A stretch of 64,000 nt of DNA, taken from contig NZ_FOCZ01000021.1 in assembly GCF_900110245.1 (NCBI RefSeq), positions 1 through 64,000 of the forward strand. The letters are read 5' to 3'. Shown here piece by piece: positions 46,032-55,500 of this stretch (its first letter is position 1; each line of letters begins with the position of its first letter). A program made the translations under genes and the position numbers. The stretch comes from Niastella yeongjuensis (GTDB lineage Bacteria; Bacteroidota; Bacteroidia; Chitinophagales; Chitinophagaceae). Below the pieces are notes generated by a model. That model was not told where the DNA came from. It did not search any database and saw nothing but the letters and a program-made list of their open reading frames with translations.

Positions 46032-46958
46032 ATGTATAAACAATTTATCGTGTACGCGCTACTGACGCTTTTGACGATCGGGGTTTTTAGTTGTAAAAGG
46101 ACAGACAACCCGCCCATTACCAATCTCCATTTTTATGATTCCATGCAGTCGGATGGTTATGTGCGATCGTATTTATTGAACCTTCCGCCCCATTATGACG
46201 ACAGCAGTAATTTTCCGCTGGTGATTGCCTTGCATGGATTAGCGGGCAGCGCCAGTCAGATGGAGCAGGATTATGGGCTTACCGCCAAATCGAACAACGC
46301 GGGTTTTATAGTGGTGTACCCGGAAGGCGTACGCAGTGATGGCATCCTGGGCATTCGCACCTGGAATGCCGGTACCTGTTGTGATTTTGCCATGGAGCAC
46401 CATGTAGATGATGTGCGTTTTATCAGTCAGTTGATACAGCGGTTAACAAGTACCTACAAGATCAACCCCAAACGAATCTATGTTACCGGCATGAGTAATG
46501 GCGCTATGATGACGTATCGGCTCGCCTGCGAGTTGTCGGATCAGATCGCGGCTATTGCACCGGTGAGCGGCACGTTGTTAACCAAACAACCTTGTACACC
46601 GGCAAGGGCGGTGCCGGTATTGCATATCCATTCAGCGGTTGACACCAAGGTACCTTATGGCGGCGGCTATGGATTGGCCAATTATTATTTTCCGCCGGTT
46701 GATTCCACCTTGCATGTATGGGCTGGTATCGATGGATGTAATGCAACACCCCAGTTGGTAACAGAAGCCAACCTGTATATGCAAACCCAGTATATAAATT
46801 GCAGTCCCAATACTACTATTCAGTTATACCTCACCAACGACGGTGGACATTCCTGGCCAGGTGGTTTGCCGGCAAGGCCTAATGCGGATGCACCATCTTC
46901 TGCGTTTAATGCAACAGATCTTATTTGGAATTTCTTAAGCAATTATGAGTTGCCTTAA
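46032..46958 (+). CDS. PHB-depolymerase-like esterase lipoprotein (LpqC family)
   Basis: A 308-aa lipoprotein. The signal peptide ends in a lipobox, IGVFSC, with Cys at about residue 21, so it should be membrane-anchored outside the cytoplasm. The alpha/beta hydrolase core shows LVIALHGLAGSASQM (oxyanion), VTGMSNGAMMTYRLAC with nucleophile Ser near 155, VDTKVPYGGG with a likely acid near 203, and GGHSWPGG with His near 275. This pattern matches the poly(3-hydroxybutyrate) depolymerase/feruloyl esterase family. The real substrate may be an acetyl or feruloyl polysaccharide ester or another polyester. It stands alone, with 257 bp upstream and a stem-loop downstream. Confidence 0.85.
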   Translation: MYKQFIVYALLTLLTIGVFSCKRTDNPPITNLHFYDSMQSDGYVRSYLLNLPPHYDDSSNFPLVIALHGLAGSASQMEQDYGLTAKSNNAGFIVVYPEGVRSDGILGIRTWNAGTCCDFAMEHHVDDVRFISQLIQRLTSTYKINPKRIYVTGMSNGAMMTYRLACELSDQIAAIAPVSGTLLTKQPCTPARAVPVLHIHSAVDTKVPYGGGYGLANYYFPPVDSTLHVWAGIDGCNATPQLVTEANLYMQTQYINCSPNTTIQLYLTNDGGHSWPGGLPARPNADAPSSAFNATDLIWNFLSNYELP

Positions 46959-46960
46959 CA

Positions 46961-47003
46961 GTTCAAAGTTGAAAGTTGTAAGTTGAAAGTTTTAAGTTGA
47001 GTT
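46961..47003. repeat. Degenerate tandem AAGTT-type repeat
   Basis: Several imperfect copies of aaagttgaaagtt/taagttg follow one another directly after the esterase stop codon. This belongs to the 370-bp gap 46959-47328, which otherwise contains the stem-loop at 47005 and no recognisable gene. Confidence 0.45.
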
Positions 47004-47004
47004 T

Positions 47005-47048
47005 GCAGGTTGTAGGTTATAAGAAATTGCTTGTAACTTACAACCTGC
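47005..47048 (+). terminator. Long stem-loop, probable terminator of the esterase gene
   Basis: Arms 47005-47023 and 47030-47048 pair over 19 positions with only two mismatches (G-U pairs in RNA) around a 6-nt loop, followed by TTTTCGTT. The rest of the gap to 47328 shows no gene or clear promoter. Confidence 0.55.
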
Positions 47049-47328
47049 TTTTCGTTAAAAACCTTTACCAGCGCGGGTATCCGATTAGTGCTTCGAATTC
47101 ACAATTTCGTCGTTTTGGCAAAAAGTCAAAATGCACATTATTAATTTACAGGAAAATACATAAAGACAATATAAATATTAAATCCAAGTAGGAGACTTAT
47201 CTACATTTACAAAATGAAAAGCGATTTGCCAGCGATGTTACAAACACACTAACGGTTATATTTAGTCTTACCCTGCAAGCTCAAGAGAGGCGCCACACTA
47301 CATCCATTCACGAACCTTAACCTATATT

Positions 47329-47718
47329 ATGAAAAAACAAACACGTGCGACAACCGATCTGGAAAAAGTAGTAAAGGCCAGGGATATTATTGATCAGGAA
47401 TTTTACAAACCGATCACGCTGGAATATCTGAGTCGGCGCGTGGGTATGAGTCCGAAGAAGCTGGCAATAGCCTTTCCCCAAAAATACTACCAAAGCATAC
47501 AGAAATACCTGATCATGTCGCGTGCATTGACCGGCATGCAATTATTACTGGAAACAAAACTACCTATATACGAAATAGCCTGGGAAACCGGCTATACAGT
47601 AACCCGTCCGTTCTCTACGATGTTTAAAAAGGTGACCGGGCGGGCACCATCCAAATGGCGAAAAGTACAACTCAGCAATCCCCCCGGAACAATCCCCTAT
47701 ATAATGCTCGACCGCTAA
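47329..47718 (+). CDS. Small AraC-family HTH protein without a sensor domain
   Basis: A 129-aa protein consisting almost only of an AraC/XylS-type double HTH. The first helix-turn-helix is around ITLEYLSRRVGMSPKKLAIAF, and the second around LPIYEIAWETGYTVTRPFSTMFKKVTGRAPSKWRK, the classical C-terminal AraC signature. There is no N-terminal ligand-binding domain, so ligand control would have to come from elsewhere. A second small AraC-like protein follows 92 bp later in the same direction. Targets are unknown; neighbouring envelope genes downstream are candidates only by proximity. Confidence 0.85.
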   Translation: MKKQTRATTDLEKVVKARDIIDQEFYKPITLEYLSRRVGMSPKKLAIAFPQKYYQSIQKYLIMSRALTGMQLLLETKLPIYEIAWETGYTVTRPFSTMFKKVTGRAPSKWRKVQLSNPPGTIPYIMLDR

Positions 47719-47810
47719 AACTTCCAAAACCAGCGCTTATCAATTAGCATACAGTCCCACCCTTACCGGACAGGCGATTGTATGTATTATCCATCATTAA
47801 ACCGAGTTCC

Positions 47811-48176
47811 ATGCGTAACAGAAAAAAGTTGAAAAAGCATGTAGTTACTGCCATCACGGCGGCCAAACGAATTTTTGATCACAACCTGGGCGATGAGCGC
47901 ACTGCGTATAGGATGTCGCAAACGCATGGTGTATGCCGCAATGTGTTGCAGAAAGCCTTCAAAGAAGAATATGGAGTAGGCATCAGGGACTATCGATTAA
48001 GGGTACGAATGGAGAAGTCGAAAGCGATGTTAGCAGAAGGGAAAGATGCCAAGGAAGTATCTATCACGTTACGCTATAGTAATCCCAGCGCCTTTAACAA
48101 TGCCTTCAAGAAATACTGGAAGGTAACACCAAAAGAGATGTTCGACTTTACTGAAGGCGATAGTTTTTGTGCGTAG
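47811..48176 (+). CDS. Small AraC-like HTH protein (divergent)
   Basis: A 121-aa protein (from the ATG at 47811) with an AraC-like fold: TAYRMSQTHGVCRNVLQKAFKEE as the first HTH and AKEVSITLRYSNPSAFNNAFKKYWKVTPKEMF as the second. It is more divergent than its neighbour and very rich in Lys and Arg. An in-frame ATG at 47778 would add 11 residues; I prefer 47811 because the sequence after it aligns in length with the preceding paralogue. The pair probably arose by tandem duplication followed by divergence. Confidence 0.78.
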   Translation: MRNRKKLKKHVVTAITAAKRIFDHNLGDERTAYRMSQTHGVCRNVLQKAFKEEYGVGIRDYRLRVRMEKSKAMLAEGKDAKEVSITLRYSNPSAFNNAFKKYWKVTPKEMFDFTEGDSFCA

Positions 48177-48284
48177 TAATATGCAGCACGATTATGACTA
48201 CACGCAAATCACCATGGATCAATCAGTAACAATGAAACGTGTGCAAAGTATAAATATGTTGTGCTAAGTATAAACAGAAAACAC

Positions 48285-48316
48285 TTGACTTTTGGTAAAG
48301 ACCACCCGTATATTTG
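48285..48316 (+). promoter_or_regulatory. Bacteroidota-type promoter upstream of the GT2 gene
   Basis: TTG at 48285-48287, a 21-bp spacer, and a perfect TAnnTTTG box (TATATTTG, 48309-48316). The predicted leader to the ATG at 48452 is about 130 nt and contains a small hairpin, TCCGG/CCGGA. Confidence 0.55.
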
Positions 48317-48451
48317 ATGTAGAAAATGAATAATTGCTCCGGTTAGTCCACCGGAAGAAACAACAGCCAGAAATAATCACCCATAACATACTGCAACGAA
48401 TTACACCATTAGATTGGACAGCCATTTATTTATCTAAACAATAAATAGTAC

Positions 48452-49300
48452 ATGGAAACCTTATTCAAAGTTCCGGTTACGCCGGGGGCCAGTCAGCTGG
48501 CACCGGAGAATGAAGCAAATGACAATTATCCCATCAGGCGATTATCCATTATTATACCCGCGTACAATGAAGAGAACACGATTGCCTCGATCCTCGACCG
48601 CATTAATGAAGTTAAATTACTACGCAATATAGAGAAGGAAGTGATCATTGTAAATGATTGTAGTACCGATGGTACTGAGGCGGCTCTGCGGGCATATCTT
48701 GCTAAAACCCCTAATCTCACGATCAATTACCTCAAATATACCAGGCACGATGTAAACCAGGGAAAGGGTGCGGCTATCCATACGGGCATTGCCCAGGCAA
48801 CCGGCGAATACCTGTTGGTACAGGATGCTGACCTGGAATACGATCCGGGCGAGTACAATACGTTGTTAAAACCCATATTACTCGGATCGGCAGATGTGGT
48901 CTACGGCTCAAGATTTATAGGCGGCAATCCACACCGCATCCTGTTCTTCTGGCATTCCATCGGGAATCGGGTGCTTACCTTTCTTTCCAACATGTTCAGC
49001 AATTTGAACCTGACTGACATGGAAACCGGTTATAAGTTGTTCCGTACTGCTATCATACAAAGGATTTACCTACATGAAAAACGATTCGGGTTTGAACCCG
49101 AAGTAACCCAAAAGGTATCTATGGTACCAGGCATCCGGATCTATGAGGTAGGTATCTCCTATTACGGCCGCACCTTCGCCGAAGGCAAAAAGATCGGCTG
49201 GCGAGATGGGTTCCGAGCTATTTACTGCATACTGAAATATGGGCTGTTTAATAACCAGCTACTCGTTAAATCAGACGTCCCGGTTTTATCTGAGCGATAA
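48452..49300 (+). CDS. Family 2 glycosyltransferase, dolichol-phosphate-mannose-synthase-like
   Basis: A 282-aa GT2 enzyme. The GT-A fold starts [22 protein letters not shown] near residue 30, with [11 protein letters not shown], then [29 protein letters not shown] containing the DxD-type metal site near 125, and [10 protein letters not shown] later. This arrangement matches DPM1-like transferases that pass a sugar to a polyprenyl phosphate. No transmembrane segment is obvious. A polytopic membrane protein that could be a GT-C partner lies two genes downstream (49876), which would fit a sugar-lipid donor and transferase pair (inference). Confidence 0.87.
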   Translation: METLFKVPVTPGASQLAPENEANDNYPIRRLSIIIPAYNEENTIASILDRINEVKLLRNIEKEVIIVNDCSTDGTEAALRAYLAKTPNLTINYLKYTRHDVNQGKGAAIHTGIAQATGEYLLVQDADLEYDPGEYNTLLKPILLGSADVVYGSRFIGGNPHRILFFWHSIGNRVLTFLSNMFSNLNLTDMETGYKLFRTAIIQRIYLHEKRFGFEPEVTQKVSMVPGIRIYEVGISYYGRTFAEGKKIGWRDGFRAIYCILKYGLFNNQLLVKSDVPVLSER

Positions 49301-49344
49301 TTTACCGTCAACATGTAAGGCCTCACCATATAAACTTGCATCTT

Positions 49345-49812
49345 ATGACCAAGCGTACAACTGTCATTGAGATCATCACCGTGCTGAATATCATTCTGTT
49401 TTTGTATACAGGGATTGCCAAAATAATGGATTATAGTGTGTTTAAGGAGCAACTGGCTATGTCTCCTATTCTTTCATGGGCCGCGACTCCTGTTGCAGTG
49501 CTGCTACCCGTTGTTGAGTTTGCTATTGTGTTGATGTTGGTGATACCTCGCTGGCGGTTAAAGGGGCTTTACGCATCATTTGTCATCATGGCTCTGTTTA
49601 CTGCTTATATCATTGCGATGTTTATTGTGGCTCCGGAGATGCCTTGTAGCTGTGGGGGGATCATCTCGGAACTTTCATGGACAGGGCATGTGGTGTTAAA
49701 TAGCGTATTTGTATTGCTCAATGGGCTTGCCATATATCTGCAGCGGAAGGAAAAAAAAGAGTTGGGGAAAGGATGGAATAGTGTGAGTGGATATAATGTA
49801 TCGCATTCGTGA
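49345..49812 (+). CDS. MauE/DoxX-family redox-associated membrane protein
   Basis: A 155-aa integral membrane protein with four hydrophobic segments (about residues 8-26, 42-63, 70-92, 110-128). The motif PCSCGGII near residue 93 supplies a Cys pair at the membrane edge, typical of Bacteroidota MauE/DoxX relatives thought to pass electrons to extracytoplasmic thiol proteins. A TTG codon at 49336 would add three residues, but the ATG at 49345 gives the cleaner start MTKRTTVIEI. A thioredoxin-like lipoprotein (51477) and a two-cysteine exported peptide (52185) lie downstream in the same direction. Confidence 0.83.
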   Translation: MTKRTTVIEIITVLNIILFLYTGIAKIMDYSVFKEQLAMSPILSWAATPVAVLLPVVEFAIVLMLVIPRWRLKGLYASFVIMALFTAYIIAMFIVAPEMPCSCGGIISELSWTGHVVLNSVFVLLNGLAIYLQRKEKKELGKGWNSVSGYNVSHS

Positions 49813-49875
49813 ATGTAGTTGGAGGAAATTTTATTGACCTGGAGAATTATTTACTGAACATTAATTTTTAAGAAG

Positions 49876-51441
49876 ATGAATCAAGAAACAACTATGTCAT
49901 CAGCAGAAGTATCGTTTAAGGATTTCTTGTTTAATAATAAAAGGAATCGAACTATTCTGTGGTTGGCTGCGGCGGCTATAGTTATTCAGTTTGCTGTATT
50001 TAAGTATTTTTATCCGTTTGCCAGTTACATACACGGAGATTCATTTTCCTACATAAAGGCTGCAGATCAAAACCTTAACATAAATACGTATCCAATTGGA
50101 TATTCAAAATTTTTGCGACTATTTAGTGTGTTTGCAAAACCAGACTACGTCCTAACATCTTTTCAATATTTGTTAATTCAGAGTAGCATTTTATTTCTAT
50201 TGTTCACCTTCTTTTACTTCTATAAGACAGGAAAGGGGATGCAATTTCTATTATTAGGATTTATGTTATTTAACCCCTTATTCCTTCACCTTGGTAATTT
50301 GGTAAGTAGTGACAACCTTTTTCTTTCAATAAGCTGTATTTGGTTTGGACTCTTACTATGGATTATTCATAGACCAACTATTAAAATAATAATCTGCAAC
50401 TCAATAATACTTTTAATCGCATTCACTGTCCGATACAACGCTATGATTTATCCATTTATAATGCTTATCGCATTATGGCTTTCCAATTTACCGCTTAGAA
50501 AAAAAATATTTGGTCTAGGATTGAGTTTGATGTTATGTGGAATTTTTACAAGCTTTACTATGTACCAATACAAAAAGCTGACTGGCTACTGGCAATTTTC
50601 ACCCTTTAGCGGTTGGCAATTTGCAAACAATGCAATGTATGCGTATAGATATGTACATATAGCAGATAGACATCCGGTACCGTTAAAATTCCAGGAATTG
50701 GATAATATGATTCGTGTTTTTTTTGACAGCACTCGAGATACAAAAAAAAACCCATCGGAGAATTTAAAAGCCAGTTCTGTCTATATGTGGACACGTAGAA
50801 TGCCCCTATGGAAATATAGAAACAATCTCTTTAAAAATGATACTACATCAATTGAGTTAAAGAAATGGGCCAGCATGGGACCTTTTTACAAGGACTATGG
50901 GATCTTTATCATTAAGCAATATCCAATTTATTTCTTAAAATATTTTATCTACCCAAATGCACTTAAATATTATGCACCACCAGTCGAATTTCTTGACGTC
51001 TATAATTCATACAGAAAATCCGTTGCGCCAGAGGCTAGCAAGTGGTTTGGTTACGATAGCAATAATGTTAAAACGCGTATGAAAGACAACAATGTACTTG
51101 TTCTCAATTTTTACCCAATACTTTCAGGAATGATAAATGTATCAATATTATGTTTATTGATCATTTATTTAACATGGAAAGGATGGACTTATAGTAAACC
51201 TTTTCAAAAAGGTTTAACTATTGGAGGAGCATTTTGGTTATGCAATGCCTTATTTACAATATTTGCGTCTCCTGCTGCATTGCGTTTTCAGGCATTTCCA
51301 ATAATCCTTACCACTATATTAGTTTGCCTTTTAACTGACTTTATGTTTCAAATTATGGGAAAATTGAAAACAGAAAAAGATAGTTACATAAGGGTACAAG
51401 TCCCTAAAAACAAACTAGTAGCTACCAATCCGTCGGCTTAA
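49876..51441 (+). CDS. Polytopic membrane protein, possible GT-C-type glycosyltransferase
   Basis: A 521-aa protein with around ten hydrophobic segments. An acidic motif, YIHGDSFSYIKAAD, in the first loop (near residue 52) and RYNAMIYP near 190 resemble the first-loop acidic motif and the membrane layout of GT-C transferases that use polyprenyl-linked sugars. I do not recognise a specific family. Its DNA is noticeably more A+T-rich than that upstream. The GT2 gene at 48452 could supply a sugar-phospholipid donor. An alternative is an unrelated envelope membrane protein. Confidence 0.65.
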   Translation: MNQETTMSSAEVSFKDFLFNNKRNRTILWLAAAAIVIQFAVFKYFYPFASYIHGDSFSYIKAADQNLNINTYPIGYSKFLRLFSVFAKPDYVLTSFQYLLIQSSILFLLFTFFYFYKTGKGMQFLLLGFMLFNPLFLHLGNLVSSDNLFLSISCIWFGLLLWIIHRPTIKIIICNSIILLIAFTVRYNAMIYPFIMLIALWLSNLPLRKKIFGLGLSLMLCGIFTSFTMYQYKKLTGYWQFSPFSGWQFANNAMYAYRYVHIADRHPVPLKFQELDNMIRVFFDSTRDTKKNPSENLKASSVYMWTRRMPLWKYRNNLFKNDTTSIELKKWASMGPFYKDYGIFIIKQYPIYFLKYFIYPNALKYYAPPVEFLDVYNSYRKSVAPEASKWFGYDSNNVKTRMKDNNVLVLNFYPILSGMINVSILCLLIIYLTWKGWTYSKPFQKGLTIGGAFWLCNALFTIFASPAALRFQAFPIILTTILVCLLTDFMFQIMGKLKTEKDSYIRVQVPKNKLVATNPSA

Positions 51442-51476
51442 GTACATGTATTTTAATTCCTACAATTATCATAATC

Positions 51477-52001
51477 GTGAAAAGGTCTAAAGCAAAGTTT
51501 TCAATAAAGTTATTATGTATCCTCCTAATACCGACACTGCAATTAGGATGTTACTACTCAATCGCAGAGAAAACAGGTAAAGAAGGGATGGTTATTCCCT
51601 CCTTCAAATTACTACTCGTTGACAGCATAAATTATTTTGACACAAGGGATATTGCTAAAGGTAAACCATTCGTAATATTTTATTACAGATCCAATTGTCC
51701 CTATTCAAGAGCCCTAATGGATGAAATTATCAAAAACATGGCAAGTTTTAAAAATTATCAATTCATTATTGCAACACGGTCTCCCTTTAATCAGATGAAA
51801 AGCTTTTACACACATTTCAAATTAAATAAATATAAAAACTTCATTGCCGGCTTAGACATCGAGAATGTTGTCCCAGAATATTATAACGTTAAAGGAGTAC
51901 CATTTACGGCTATTTTCGACAACGATAAAAAATTAGTATGCTCGTTTACAGGAAGAATCGACGGCAAGGTGATACTAAATTCTATAAACCCTTATAAATA
52001 A
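51477..52001 (+). CDS. Thioredoxin-like lipoprotein with a CPYS motif
   Basis: A 174-aa exported protein starting at a GTG (MKRSKAKFSIKLL); no nearer ATG gives an intact signal peptide. A hydrophobic stretch ends in LQLGC, a lipobox with Cys near residue 25. The thioredoxin-like core has FVIFYYRSNCPYSRALMDEI, where CPYS occupies the CxxC position with Ser in place of the second Cys, then GVPFTAIFDNDKKLV with the cis-Pro. A single redox Cys suggests a peroxiredoxin- or isomerase-like role, not a classical reductase. It lies 35 bp after the membrane protein gene and upstream of the two-cysteine exported peptide. Confidence 0.78.
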   Translation: MKRSKAKFSIKLLCILLIPTLQLGCYYSIAEKTGKEGMVIPSFKLLLVDSINYFDTRDIAKGKPFVIFYYRSNCPYSRALMDEIIKNMASFKNYQFIIATRSPFNQMKSFYTHFKLNKYKNFIAGLDIENVVPEYYNVKGVPFTAIFDNDKKLVCSFTGRIDGKVILNSINPYK

Positions 52002-52184
52002 ACTTAGAATACTGATCAGTAAAAAGTGTCCGACCATCTTACGCATAAGCAAGGATCCACTCATGCAATGATTCGGACAACTATTCCTTGTAGTAACTAT
52101 GTGGGTAAGCCGAAAACCACTATTAAAGAGTAGGCGTTATTTATTTTAAAATTTAGCTTTTTTAATTTAAAAAGCACTTCGTTT

Positions 52185-52421
52185 ATGAAAAAGATAAAAA
52201 TCATGTTGACTGCAGTTGCAGTACTGGCAGTTGTTGGTGGAGCTTTAGCTTTTAAAGTAAAAGTAAATGAAAGAGTATATTGCTCAAATACAACTACTTT
52301 AACCGAAAACGCTATTACTATTTCTGACGGTTTTAAAATAGAACCTACAACTGAAGGAACCCTATTCTGTACAACTGATGGTACTCAAACCGACCTGAAA
52401 TCTAAGGTTACTACTAACTAA
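52185..52421 (+). CDS. Small exported two-cysteine peptide (DUF6520-like)
   Basis: A 78-aa protein with a clear signal peptide: KKIK, a hydrophobic core, and GGALA as the likely cleavage site near residue 22. The mature part (about 55 residues) is Thr-rich and has just two cysteines (33 and 62), which could form one disulfide. It resembles short Bacteroidota proteins I recall as DUF6520; their role is unknown. The 183-bp gap and very A+T-rich leader before it suggest its own promoter, and a strong terminator follows. The preceding MauE and thioredoxin-like genes fit a role involving thiol oxidation (inference). Confidence 0.75.
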   Translation: MKKIKIMLTAVAVLAVVGGALAFKVKVNERVYCSNTTTLTENAITISDGFKIEPTTEGTLFCTTDGTQTDLKSKVTTN

Positions 52422-52466
52422 TCTCGTGATTAGAGGTGCAAATTCACGCCTCTATTTATTCTCACT

Positions 52467-52493
52467 ATTGCACCAACCTGTGGTTGGTGCAAT
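52467..52493. terminator. Intrinsic terminator between convergent genes
   Basis: ATTGCACCAACC (52467-52478), loop TGT, and GGTTGGTGCAAT (52482-52493) form a perfect 12-bp stem followed by TTATT. It separates the two-cysteine peptide gene (plus) from the S9 peptidase gene (minus, stop at 52517). A weaker hairpin, CTAATC/GATTAG, sits at 52418-52433 over the peptide gene's stop codon. Confidence 0.75.
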
Positions 52494-52516
52494 TTATTGC
52501 GAGTTGTATATTCTTT

Positions 52517-55500
52517 TTAATTTACTTCAATTGATGGCTTATCTGTACGTTCACTCAAACTCCATTCATTTATTGGTTTTTTAAACATCCCAGGAAATCT
52601 CTTATACTGCTCATTCCATTTTTTACATATTGGACATTCTTTGTCAGATAAAGAACATGTACCAGAAGGATCTAATTCATACCTACTCTGGACACCTTTC
52701 AATTTAGCCGGAATTCCTTGTGTCATCCATCTAGGAGCCGGAGCTTCTTTTAAAAAATGGTCAAAAAATTGTGTGCATCTTAGGGTAAAATCTCTAATAT
52801 CCTTCAATTTGTATACACCATGACCTCCATCGTCGTATTGCAACCACCAACTTTTTTTCCCGAGGCGCCTCAAGGAAGTATACAGCTCAACTGCTAGTCT
52901 TACATCGTCTCCGTCGTTTTTATTGTGAAATAGGAGCAAAGGACTGATAACTTTGTCAGCATTTAAAATTGCCATATGATCCAACCATACATCTTTATTT
53001 TGCCAAATGTCGCCCAATCCATTACCAAAACTCCCAATCTCCCCCCACTCTAATTCACTATATCCAGCTTTATTTGTCGATAAGGACAAACTAATCATAT
53101 CCGTCCCACCGTGACCTGAGCCAATAGACATTGCTGCAAATTTATTTGAATGAGTAAGCAAATAATAGCTATATCGGCCAGAGTTACTATGCCCAACAGC
53201 TCCAATATGATTACTATCCACAAATGGCAAATTGCTTAAGTATCTTGCAGCTCCTTCCAAAGAATTTAAAGTATTAGGCCCCCAATAGCCTTTTGAAAAA
53301 TCAATATCAGGTACAAATACAAGATAACCATGACTTACGAGCCATCCTGGACTTTCCTGTAAATAATTTGGTGTTTTTAAAAGCTCTGGTGCAGGAAAGA
53401 AATTTAATAGATAAGAACTAACAGCATAAAACGCAATAACAACTGGATACTTTTTCAAAGGATCAAAATTTTCAGGCTTGTATAAAACGCCTTGACTTAA
53501 GCTCCCAGCCAACTTATTGTAAGTGTGAAGCTCTGAAGATAGCCAGTTATATTTATGCTGTGGTTGCAGATCGGTTAAAGATTTAAAGGCTGCAAAATTT
53601 GTAGTTAAATAATAATTAGGCGATTCCTCAGCACTTTGCTTTTTTACTATCCAAACCTCCGCATCCTCAGCCTTAACTGGTATCATATCATCAGCAATTG
53701 TAGTAACTACTTTTTCAATTACACAAGATGCCATAAATAACTTTTTCGGATTATTTCCTTTCTCCGACTGAATTCCATAAAAACCATTGGATTTATCATT
53801 GACATTGTAAGCTTTCAAAATAATGTGTCCCCTGCTATAAGTAGGGCTTTCAACGGCGCCAAATTCATCACCGCTGAGCCTAAAAATAATAAAGCTAGAA
53901 CGACCATAACCATTAGTAATATTAACTGCCGTTCTTTTTCCAGTGAGATCAAGCGCCCAAATGTCATATTTATCATATACCCATACAACTTTGTATTTTT
54001 CATACCACGTGGCTATACCAAAGGGAGTATTACGATCATCTTCAATAGGCCAAAATTCATTCCATTCATTCGTTAAAGTACCTTTCGGAACGCCATTTGA
54101 AATATTTACTTGTTTGCCTGAATTACAATCATAGCTAAAATAATTACCTCCATCCCTCGGATCATAATATACCAAATAGTTACCACTTGGTGAAAAGCGA
54201 AACAACCGACTGTTACCTTTTGTCGATGGCAATGAAGTGCGAGACGCATCCATTAGCGACACAAGCCAGTTACTGTCTACATAGTAATCATTTAGCCAGA
54301 ATCGATCTCCATTTTGCTCCTTTCCTCTTTTTCTAAATATCACAAAATCACCAGGTATATGATCTCTATCATTGACAATTCTTTCACAATCACTTTCCTC
54401 AATAATTGAATCATTATTAACATTCATGAAAGCCCTATAACTCCTTATGCTGTGTTTGGTAAGCTCCACTAACTGAGTAGATTGTATTAATGTGTCTTTA
54501 TAATTCCACACATCTAGTTGTACTGCATCTGAGTCATGATTGTAAATCCCTTCTTTTTTTTCAATATCAAACTGAATATACCGCCCATTTCCGGTAAAAG
54601 AGGCATCTCCATTAAGCATACCTTCTGGAATTCCATTTGAACGATTTTTTATCTTTTCAACTGCCCTATCCATACCCATTCTCCAATACCATATTGAATT
54701 TTGCGCTTGATTATTTATATTCTGTTTGACATTAAAAACTATCTGCGTCCCCGTTCTGTCAAAATGGTAATTACCAACAATTAATGCCGTGTCATTCGTA
54801 AAAAAGACTCTCTTTTTTCCAACTGCGTTTCCTTCATACGTTAAATCTATGCCGTTAGAGGATGAGGCCATCAACAATACTGCCTTTCCTGTAGCATCAA
54901 ATTTGTAATCTTTTATTGATGCATATTTTTTTTGAGTCCCATTTATCAAATCTTGCACAAGAAGCTCTTTTGTAGAGCCATACAGTTGACAAACAAACTT
55001 ATTACCATTTCCCTCAAAATTGTAATTTAATACTCCCTTGAAAAGAACTTCATTTCCTGATAATAGATTTTTAAGTATTACACTTTTATTTCTTAATTCA
55101 TAGGCAATAAATTTGGGTTTATTACCTGGAGGCTTTTTATAAGCTACAATTCCAGTAACTTCATATAGCGTTTCACTATTGGTCTTTAAAAAACAAAGTA
55201 CATCATTCTTCAAAAAGATGTACTGCTTTCCGTCAGCGGAAAAAAAACCAGGCAATGTACCAGCAATACACTTCCTCCATGAGCCACTAGTTGATTGTAT
55301 CACAAGTGAATCAATTGCCCATTTTTTATACCAGTTATAGGAAATAACATATGCAAAATACATCCCATCGCAGCTGATGGCCAATGAACCTTTTCTACGT
55401 TCCAATGAACGCCAGTTTTCGATGGCATCAAAATCCAAAATTGATTTACTCCCCTTTGCTGGGAAAGCATGGCTCCACAGATATTTATTTAAATACAAGT

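Noticed and set aside
48181-48267. 28-codon ORF after the second AraC-like gene
   Set aside because: There is no signal peptide, motif or ribosome-binding context; the reading frame is likely accidental.
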